Shown: piece by piece, positions 1-5,601 of the stretch
Numbering within the stretch: the stretch's first letter is position 1
Layout of the letters: every line of letters begins with the position of its first letter
DNA from: Treponema sp.
Lineage (GTDB): Bacteria; Spirochaetota; Spirochaetia; Treponematales; Breznakiellaceae
Reading direction: 5' to 3'
NCBI GenBank assembly: GCA_009786495.1
Contig: WQTB01000003.1
Coordinates: 979-16,785 of the forward strand
Length of the DNA stretch: 15,807 bases
Made by a program: the position numbers and the translations under genes
Notes under the pieces: generated by a model
The model's input: the letters and a program-made list of their open reading frames with translations, nothing else
Database searches by the model: none
Told to the model about the DNA's origin: nothing

Positions 1-783
1 GGCGTTGTCGTATACCCTGTTTATTCAAGGCGATCTGCGGGACTTTCAATCGGAATAAATCTTTTCCCGGAAAAAAAAAGCTGCGCGTTTGACTGTCCGT
101 ACTGCGAAGTATTTCCTTTTTCAAGCGGAGCGGGATTTTCTTTTAAACAGATGGAAGAAGACCTTCGCGCAGCAGTATCCGGCGCGCATGAACAAAATAT
201 TCCAATAAAGGACATCTGTTTTTCTGGTAACGGTGAGCCGACTCTTTCTGCGTACTTTCGCGGTGCTTTTAACCTGGCGGAAAAAATCCGCCTGCGGGAA
301 GCGCTCTGCGCTCAGCTTGTTGTTATAACAAACGGAACCGGGCTTTTACAGCCTGAAATTTTTTCGTTTTTAAAAGAGACAGCCGAAAATCCCGCGGCGG
401 ACATCTGGCTGAAACTTGACGCCGGAACTCCTTACTGGTATTTGAAAATGAACCGCTGCGCGCTGCCTTTTGACAGGCATATCGAAAAGATAAAAGAGTT
501 TACTTCCCTTTCCGCTGTGACAATACAGACAATGCTTTGCGCCATAAACGGAGAGACGCCGCCGCAGGAAGAAAAAAAAGCGTGGGAAGAACTGGCGCTT
601 TTGTTAGCTGCAAACGCAAAGCGCGGCATCCGCAAAGTGCAGCTTTACGGCAAAGCCCGAAGCGCCCCCGAAGACCCTCTTGCCTCGCGGCTTCCGGATG
701 ATTATCTTGAAGAACGCGCTTTTTCGCTTCGTAATATTTTTTCGCAGAACAGCCTTCAGGTTCCCGTAGAAGTTTTTATATAA
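1..783 (+). CDS. Radical SAM domain protein, 5' end outside window
   Basis: The frame is open from base 1 to the TAA at 781-783 (260 codons visible), so the gene begins upstream of the window. Codons 28, 32 and 35 form CAFDCPYC, the CX3CX2C motif that holds the [4Fe-4S] cluster of radical S-adenosylmethionine enzymes. Codons 74-80 read FSGNGEP, which fits the glycine-rich GGEP-type SAM-binding motif after strand 2 of the barrel. The first in-frame ATG (151) lies after the Cys motif and would remove it, so it cannot be the start. The layout recalls the Fe-S oxidoreductase group related to wyosine-type enzymes (COG0731-like), but the substrate cannot be read from the sequence. The C-terminal half is ordinary barrel-like sequence with no second Cys cluster, so there is no SPASM-type extension. 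The next gene, gpmI, follows after 45 bases on the same strand and probably has its own promoter. Radical SAM membership is secure, the specific function is not. Confidence 0.88.
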   Translation, partial: GVVVYPVYSRRSAGLSIGINLFPEKKSCAFDCPYCEVFPFSSGAGFSFKQMEEDLRAAVSGAHEQNIPIKDICFSGNGEPTLSAYFRGAFNLAEKIRLREALCAQLVVITNGTGLLQPEIFSFLKETAENPAADIWLKLDAGTPYWYLKMNRCALPFDRHIEKIKEFTSLSAVTIQTMLCAINGETPPQEEKKAWEELALLLAANAKRGIRKVQLYGKARSAPEDPLASRLPDDYLEERAFSLRNIFSQNSLQVPVEVFI

Positions 784-792
784 AAATAAAAT

Positions 793-823
793 ATTATATG
801 TTATAATTGAATATCATAAGGAG
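793..823 (+). promoter_or_regulatory. Putative -10 and ribosome binding site of gpmI
   Basis: A perfect TATAAT lies at 802-807, 21 bases before the gpmI ATG, and AAGGAG at 818-823 is a strong Shine-Dalgarno with 5-base spacing to the start. No good -35 is visible 16-18 bases upstream of the TATAAT; the sequence there is A/T runs at the end of the preceding gene. The TATAAT is one arm of the inverted repeat ATTATA-TGT-TATAAT (793-807), so the opposite strand also carries a TATAAT. The ribosome binding site is convincing; the promoter is only plausible. Confidence 0.45.
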
Positions 824-828
824 AATTT

Positions 829-2517
829 ATGGAAGCTTTGAAGAAGAATCCTGCGTGGAAAGGCAGGCCGGGACCTGTAGTTTTGGTTATCATGGACGGC
901 GTAGGTTACGGAAAATACAGGGAAGGCGACGCTGTCGCCAATTCTAAAATGATCAATCTGACAAAGCTGACAGAAAATAATCCGCACACAAAATTAAAAG
1001 CGCACGGTACTGCTGTCGGGCTTCCGTCAGATGAAGATATGGGCAATAGCGAAGTGGGTCATAACGCGATGGGCTGCGGAAGAGTTTTCAGTCAGGGCGC
1101 GGCGCTGGTGTCAAAATCGATTGAAACAAGCGCGATGTTTGAAGGCGCGGCGTGGAAAGAAATCATCGCTAACGTAAAGGGGGACGCAAAGTGCGCCCAT
1201 TGCGAGCAGCCCGGGAGCCTTCACTTTATCGGGCTTTTTTCCGACGGCAATGTACACAGCCACCTTGATCATTTAAAGGCAATGATCGCGCATGCAAAAA
1301 AGGAAGGCGTTAAACGCGTCAGAATCCATACGCTTTTTGACGGACGCGACGTTGGAAAACTGAGCGCGCTTGATTATATCGATCCGTTTGAAAATTTTCT
1401 TAAAGAGCTTAATAACGACGGCTTTGACGCGAAGATCGCATCAGGCGGCGGGCGCATGTGGATTACAATGGATCGTTACGGCGCGGACTGGTCAATGGTA
1501 GACCGCGGCTGGCAGACTCATGTTCTTGGTAAAGCCCGCCAGTTCGCGTCGGCGCGGGAAGCTGTAGTCACTTACAGAAAAGAGATACCTGATATCATCG
1601 ATCAGGATTTAAAGGAATTTGTTATTGCAGATAACGGTAAACCTGTAGGCGCAATCGAAGACGGAGACTCTGTTGTGTATTTCAACTTCCGCGGCGATCG
1701 CGCGCTGGAGATTACAGCCGCGTTTGAAGAAGATAAATTTGACAAGTTTGACAGAAAGAGACGCCCGAAAGTCTGTTACGCCGGCATGATGGAATATGAC
1801 GGCGACTTGCACGTTCCGCGCAGATACCTTGTAAACCCGCCTTCAATCGATAAAACAATGGGCGAGCATCTTGCGTCAAGCGGGGTGCGCACTCTCGCGA
1901 TTTCCGAAACGCAGAAGTACGGGCATGTCACTTATTTCTTCAACGGAAACCGCACAGGCAAGTTCGATGAAAAACTTGAAGACTATATCGAAATAAAAAG
2001 CGATGTAATTCCGTTTGAGCAAAAACCTTTAATGAAGTGCGCCGAAATTACGGATAAAGTTGTAGCTGCAATCGGCTCAGGCAAGTACGATTTTATAAGG
2101 CTCAATTTTCCGAACGGCGATATGGTCGGTCACACAGGCGTTTACGACGCTGTAATTAAATCGATGGAAGGAATGGACGTCCAGCTTGGAAGACTTGCGG
2201 AAGCCGCAGAAAAAGCGGGAGCCGTAATGGTGATCACAGCCGATCACGGGAACAGCGACGATATGTACGAACACAATAAAAAAACAGGCGAAGTTTTATG
2301 CAAAGCGGACGGAAGTCCGATAACAAAAACGAGCCACAGCCTGAACCCCGTTCCGTGCATTGTCTATGATCCTCAATACAAGGGCGAATACCAAAACGAG
2401 CCGAAAGAAAACTGTTTAAACACAGGGCTTGGCATAAGCTCCATTGCAGCAGCTTGCATTCAATTATTGGGTTTCATGCCGCCTGATGATTATGACAAGT
2501 CCGTACTGAAAATGTAA
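829..2517 (+). CDS. gpmI: 2,3-bisphosphoglycerate-independent phosphoglycerate mutase
   Basis: Interconverts 3- and 2-phosphoglycerate in glycolysis and gluconeogenesis in the cytoplasm, through a phosphoserine intermediate and two metal ions (Mn2+ in well-studied bacterial members). Alkaline-phosphatase-superfamily motifs are in order: IMDG near residue 23 (metal), MGNSEVGHNAMG at 71-82 with catalytic Ser74, SDGNVHSH at 138-145, DGRD at 171-174, DMVGHTG at 431-437, ADHGN at 471-475 and TSHSLNPVP at 501-509. At 562 residues it is about 50 longer than the E. coli enzyme (514). Blocks such as ASGGGRM (204-210), TMDRYGADW (213-221), FDKFDR (304-309) and RYLVNPP (332-338) match my recollection of the plant-type long form, not the E. 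coli type. A CAHC insertion at 122-125 lies between the catalytic domain and the linker. The ATG is fixed by AAGGAG at 818-823. It stands alone between a radical SAM gene and a tRNA. Confidence 0.97.
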   Translation: MEALKKNPAWKGRPGPVVLVIMDGVGYGKYREGDAVANSKMINLTKLTENNPHTKLKAHGTAVGLPSDEDMGNSEVGHNAMGCGRVFSQGAALVSKSIETSAMFEGAAWKEIIANVKGDAKCAHCEQPGSLHFIGLFSDGNVHSHLDHLKAMIAHAKKEGVKRVRIHTLFDGRDVGKLSALDYIDPFENFLKELNNDGFDAKIASGGGRMWITMDRYGADWSMVDRGWQTHVLGKARQFASAREAVVTYRKEIPDIIDQDLKEFVIADNGKPVGAIEDGDSVVYFNFRGDRALEITAAFEEDKFDKFDRKRRPKVCYAGMMEYDGDLHVPRRYLVNPPSIDKTMGEHLASSGVRTLAISETQKYGHVTYFFNGNRTGKFDEKLEDYIEIKSDVIPFEQKPLMKCAEITDKVVAAIGSGKYDFIRLNFPNGDMVGHTGVYDAVIKSMEGMDVQLGRLAEAAEKAGAVMVITADHGNSDDMYEHNKKTGEVLCKADGSPITKTSHSLNPVPCIVYDPQYKGEYQNEPKENCLNTGLGISSIAAACIQLLGFMPPDDYDKSVLKM

Positions 2518-2529
2518 CAGCTTTCTTCA

Positions 2530-2558
2530 TTGACAAGATTGTTTTTATTTGCTACTTT
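2530..2558 (+). promoter_or_regulatory. Promoter of tRNA-Pro
   Basis: A perfect -35 TTGACA at 2530-2535 is followed after 17 bases by TACTTT at 2553-2558, which keeps the first, second and last bases of the -10 consensus. Transcription would start near 2565, giving a leader of about 30 nt before the mature tRNA at 2596. It begins 12 bases after the gpmI stop codon. A perfect 10-bp palindrome, TGACCGGTCA (2566-2575), sits at the predicted start site. Confidence 0.6.
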
Positions 2559-2595
2559 TAATTTCTGACCGGTCATTAATAATTGATCAGGCAAT

Positions 2596-2670
2596 CGGGC
2601 AATAGCGCAGTTGGTTTAGCGTACAAGTCTGGGGGACTTGGGGTCCCCGGTTCAAATCCGGGTTGCCCGA
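2596..2670 (+). tRNA. tRNA-Pro (anticodon GGG)
   Basis: A complete cloverleaf can be drawn. The acceptor stem is CGGGCAA (2596-2602) with TTGCCCG (2663-2669) and discriminator A2670. The D-arm starts with GCGC. The anticodon stem is CAAGT/ACTTG (2624-2628 and 2636-2640) around the loop CTGGGGG, giving anticodon GGG with G37. The variable loop has five bases. The T-arm is CCCGG-TTCAAAT-CCGGG (2646-2662). The C1-G72 pair and the G36-G37 pair are the usual bacterial tRNA-Pro identity features. The 3' CCA is not encoded (the next bases are TGA), so it must be added after transcription. The tRNA reads CCC and CCU codons. Confidence 0.96.
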
Positions 2671-2678
2671 TGAATAAT

Positions 2679-3854
2679 TTAAAAAGTTTCCGAAACAGGC
2701 TCTGTCCGCGGGTTTCTAAGCTGGCTTACCGCACGTCCCTGCCACTGTCCTGCCTGCGGATGCAAGGCAAGAAATTCCCATATGTTACGTGCAACCGATA
2801 AATTGTTGCTGCGGTAAAGGCTTGCGGCAAGATAATAAGCCGTTTTAAAATACTCAACTTCGTCAATGTATGACAATAAAAGCGGATTCCTGTTTATTTC
2901 CTGCATAAGAGCGGAAAGCCCGGCGAATGTGTAATTATACTGGCGCACCCTGATTTCTTCCAATATCACAGTGTTTTGAATCAGAAATGCGAACATAAGA
3001 TGCTGCCCCGCGGAATCATGTCCAAGGTTAACATGGTAAAATCCAAGCAGCCTGTGCGCCTGTTCTACAGTCCTGTTATTATATCTGTATAATTCCATGA
3101 ACCTGTTAACGCCTTCGTTTGCGAGCGTTCGCGTCATCGCGGTTCTGGCAAAGGAAGAAGACGCCTGCGCGTAAGGAAGGCTGCCGCCTGTTGAACCGGC
3201 GTTCTCCTGCGCAAGGTTCGCGTTTACCCAGAGCGTATCATGCTCATTAATAATGGAAAGCAGAATTTTTTCCATTTCAACGTATTCCATTCTGGTGCGC
3301 AGAATACCCGCGATCTTGTACTGCAGCGTTACGCTAAAGTGCGTGTCTTCAAGATTGCTCCGCGCCGCGTACGCCCTGCGGTACTGAGACAGGGCAAGAG
3401 TCAATTCGCCTTCCAATCTGTAAACTTCGCCAATCCAGTATTCGGCTTCAGGATAATCCTTTAATTTTCCGATTGCGGCAAGAGCCGCTGACGCTGAATT
3501 ATTAAGGCTTGATTTTGAAACGCGGTAATAAAGCTCTTCAAGAGCGGCAAAGGCCGCGGTGTAATATCTTTCATAAGCGTACTGCTCTACCTTTTCAAGC
3601 GAATCACCGATACGGCGCACTTCATTAACAGATAAAAGAAGAATTAAATCGCGCTCCATTTTTTCATACATCGCGCGCCTGTCGCGCCTTGCGTCTTCAA
3701 ACAGTAAAAGGGCGTCGCCGTAAGCTCCCGAGCGGAACCTTTGCTTGCCGTATTCAAGCGAAAGCCACCAGGGAACCGTTTCAAGCTGCGCGAAAACCGG
3801 AGCCGCGAAACATATAAGTAAAAGAAAAACTGTTACCTTAAAAAATTTATTCAT
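2679..3854 (-). CDS. Exported helical-repeat (TPR-like) protein, function unknown
   Basis: A 391-residue protein beginning with a clear Sec signal peptide: MNK, then a hydrophobic stretch (residues 4-17), then APVFA before Gln23, a type I signal peptidase site. There is no lipobox, since Cys15 follows Ile. The rest is strongly helical with TPR-like pairs, for example around residues 40-60 and 140-165 (EYWIGEVYRLEGELTLALSQYRRAY). It is probably periplasmic. The start ATG shares the ATGA at 3851-3854 with the ispG stop codon, a 4-base overlap that suggests translational coupling; GAGGA about 12 bases upstream may add a weak ribosome binding site. The 3' end stops only 8 bases from the convergent tRNA-Pro, with no terminator visible between them. 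I do not recognise a characterised family. A scaffold or outer-membrane assembly role would be a guess. Confidence 0.85.
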   Translation of the reverse strand: MNKFFKVTVFLLLICFAAPVFAQLETVPWWLSLEYGKQRFRSGAYGDALLLFEDARRDRRAMYEKMERDLILLLSVNEVRRIGDSLEKVEQYAYERYYTAAFAALEELYYRVSKSSLNNSASAALAAIGKLKDYPEAEYWIGEVYRLEGELTLALSQYRRAYAARSNLEDTHFSVTLQYKIAGILRTRMEYVEMEKILLSIINEHDTLWVNANLAQENAGSTGGSLPYAQASSSFARTAMTRTLANEGVNRFMELYRYNNRTVEQAHRLLGFYHVNLGHDSAGQHLMFAFLIQNTVILEEIRVRQYNYTFAGLSALMQEINRNPLLLSYIDEVEYFKTAYYLAASLYRSNNLSVARNIWEFLALHPQAGQWQGRAVSQLRNPRTEPVSETF

Positions 3855-4969
3855 AAATCTTTTAATTCCTCTTCAAAGATTTTATCGGCGCAACCGGCGT
3901 CAATCATCTTAACCGCTTTGCCGTGTTTAAAGATCAATACTTTATCTCCCGCACCTGTAATTCCAAGGCTTGCGTGTTTTGCTTCTTCCGGGCCGTTTAC
4001 TTCGCACCCCATTACGGCAATGGTCGCGTCCCTGTTTATGGAATAAAGCTTTTGCGCCCACCGTTCCAAAAAACTATGAGTGTCAAATCCGCTTCTTCCG
4101 CACCGCGGACAGGAAACGATACTTACCCCGCCTGCCTTAAGCCTTTTATTTTCAGGCGAAAGCTCAAAGGCCGCCTTTAGTATTTCCCTTCCGGCGATAA
4201 TTTCGCTTTCCATAGTATCTGAAAGGGATACCCTGATTGTATCGCCAATGCCTTCCTTTAAAAGCGCCGACATCGCCGCGCTGTTTCTTGCGATTCCCGC
4301 GGCTAGCGGACCTGCTTCTGTAACGCCTATATGCAAAGGCGAGTCTGAATGCCCGGAAAAAATACAGTTCGCTCTTATAGTATCGGCAATTGTACTGGCT
4401 TTCATTGACACAAGATAGTTCGTAAAGCCCAATTCTTCAAAAATTTCCGTTTCCCGCCGCGCAGCCTGTACAAGCGCTTCGCTTAAGCCAAGCGTTTTTC
4501 CTTCTTCTCCGTCAACGCGGCGGCGAAGATCAGGCGGCAGGCTGCCCGCGTTTACTCCGATTCTTATAGGGATTCCGCCTGACGCGGCTTTATCAAGCAC
4601 ATCGCGGACTTTTTCCCTGCCGCCGATATTGCCGGGATTAATCCTGATTTTCGCGATTGGAAAATCAAGACAGCGAAGGGCGATTTTATGATCAAAATGA
4701 ATGTCGGCGGAAAGCGGCACCGGAGTATTCTGTGAAAGAGCGCCCAGAACTTCAGCCGACTGCATGTCGGGAACCGCAAACCGCACAAGACTGCACCCAA
4801 GAGCCTGCAATGTTTGAATTTTTGCCGCAGCCGCATCGATACCGGAAAAATCAAGCCGGTCTTTATACATTGTCTGAACGGTAACAGGATTATCGCCGCC
4901 GATAAAAACAGGGCGTATATGGGCGAATCCTCCGATTTTTATTATTTTGGTTTTTTTGTCCTGTTTCAT
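3851..4969 (-). CDS. ispG: 4-hydroxy-3-methylbut-2-en-1-yl diphosphate synthase (IspG/GcpE)
   Basis: Catalyses the penultimate step of the MEP isoprenoid pathway, reductive ring opening of MEcPP to HMBPP, using a [4Fe-4S] cluster. The 372-residue length is that of the common bacterial two-domain form. The N-terminal TIM barrel carries DNPVTVQTM (26-34), SADIHFD (87-93), KIRINPGNIG (107-116) and GVNAGSL (138-144). The C-terminal cluster domain has CPRC (Cys287, Cys290) and MGCEVNGPEEA (320-330) with Cys322 as the third ligand. These align at constant offset with E. coli Cys270, Cys273 and Cys305; E. coli Glu312, the fourth cluster ligand, aligns with Glu329. The usual NGPGEA is NGPEEA here. 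AGGCGG at 4975-4980, 5 bases before the ATG, supports the start. It overlaps the downstream exported protein gene by 4 bases and is divergent from the AMMECR1 gene. Confidence 0.97.
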   Translation of the reverse strand: MKQDKKTKIIKIGGFAHIRPVFIGGDNPVTVQTMYKDRLDFSGIDAAAAKIQTLQALGCSLVRFAVPDMQSAEVLGALSQNTPVPLSADIHFDHKIALRCLDFPIAKIRINPGNIGGREKVRDVLDKAASGGIPIRIGVNAGSLPPDLRRRVDGEEGKTLGLSEALVQAARRETEIFEELGFTNYLVSMKASTIADTIRANCIFSGHSDSPLHIGVTEAGPLAAGIARNSAAMSALLKEGIGDTIRVSLSDTMESEIIAGREILKAAFELSPENKRLKAGGVSIVSCPRCGRSGFDTHSFLERWAQKLYSINRDATIAVMGCEVNGPEEAKHASLGITGAGDKVLIFKHGKAVKMIDAGCADKIFEEELKDL

Positions 4970-4982
4970 TTTTACCGCCTGT

Positions 4983-4990
4983 ATTATAAT
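4983..4990. promoter_or_regulatory. Symmetric -10 in the ispG / AMMECR1 divergent spacer
   Basis: ATTATAAT at 4983-4990 is its own reverse complement, so a consensus TATAAT can be read rightward (4985-4990) and leftward (4988-4983). It sits in the 32-bp gap between the two divergent start codons. Starts about 7 bases downstream would give leaders of only about 5 nt (AMMECR1) and 7 nt (ispG). Neither direction has a recognisable -35. The leftward start would also cut into the ispG Shine-Dalgarno (4975-4980), so ispG may use another promoter further upstream. Confidence 0.35.
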
Positions 4991-5001
4991 ATATAAAAGA
5001 T

Positions 5002-5586
5002 ATGGATTTTACCATCACAGACAATGAAAAAGCGATTCTGCTCTCTGAAGCAAGAGAATCGATAATTTCGAAACTCGAAGGACGTAAACCATCATGGAAC
5101 GCCGGTATTGAGAGTTTACCGAATATAAACACACCATGCGGCGCGTTTGTCACGCTGCATAAGAATGACAGCTCAGGAAAAAATTTACGCGGATGTATCG
5201 GCAGGATGACGGCAAATTTACCGCTTGTAGAAACCGTACGCATAATGGCGAAAGAAGCCGCGTTCGGCGATCCGCGGTTTCCGCCTTTAAGGAAGGAAGA
5301 GCTTCACATGATTCATATTGAGATTTCCGCGCTTTCACCGATGACGCTGTGCCCTGATCCGCTTAATCAGGTAAAAATAGGCGTTCACGGATTATTATTA
5401 TCAGCGCGCGGAAGATCGGGGGTTCTTCTACCGCAGGTGCCTGTTGAACAGGGATGGAATCTTGGCGAATATCTTGATTATATCTGCGTCAAGGCAGGAC
5501 TGCCTGAAGGCTCTTATGAAGCGCAGGACGCGCAGCTATATACATTTACTGCAATTGTTTTCGGGGAGGAGGAGAACACGCTCTAA
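5002..5586 (+). CDS. AMMECR1-domain protein
   Basis: A 194-residue protein of the AMMECR1 family, conserved from bacteria and archaea to humans, whose biochemical role is not settled. Diagnostic features are CGAFVTL (46-52), the invariant LRGCIG (62-67), EAAFGDPRFPPL (85-96) and the C-terminal block GRSGVLLPQVPVEQGW (137-152). The full family length is present. There is no signal peptide, so it is cytoplasmic. In many bacteria AMMECR1 is encoded with a Memo-like protein and a radical SAM enzyme (the AmmeMemoRadiSam grouping); neither partner is adjacent here, and the radical SAM gene at the left edge is a different type and 4 kb away. Instead murE follows after 15 bases on the same strand. 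The ATG at 5002 is the only reasonable start because an in-frame TAA lies at 4987-4989; no Shine-Dalgarno precedes it. Confidence 0.93.
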   Translation: MDFTITDNEKAILLSEARESIISKLEGRKPSWNAGIESLPNINTPCGAFVTLHKNDSSGKNLRGCIGRMTANLPLVETVRIMAKEAAFGDPRFPPLRKEELHMIHIEISALSPMTLCPDPLNQVKIGVHGLLLSARGRSGVLLPQVPVEQGWNLGEYLDYICVKAGLPEGSYEAQDAQLYTFTAIVFGEEENTL

Positions 5587-5601
5587 CGCGGATAATTTAT
5601 C

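Noticed and set aside
2583..2801. Rightward reading frame across the tRNA
   Set aside because: It runs through the tRNA-Pro gene and the antisense of the exported protein gene, with no ribosome binding site.
3923..4418. Rightward overlapping frames antisense to ispG
   Set aside because: They are shadows of the ispG coding strand, which has intact family motifs throughout.
5563..5574. Strong Shine-Dalgarno-like GGGGAGGAGGAG before murE
   Set aside because: It consists of Gly-Glu-Glu-Glu codons at the end of the AMMECR1 gene and lies 27 bases before the murE ATG, too far; no start codon sits at the right distance.
1..5586. AmmeMemoRadiSam system formed by the radical SAM and AMMECR1 genes
   Set aside because: The two genes are over 4 kb apart with unrelated and oppositely oriented genes between them, the radical SAM protein is of another type, and no Memo protein is present.
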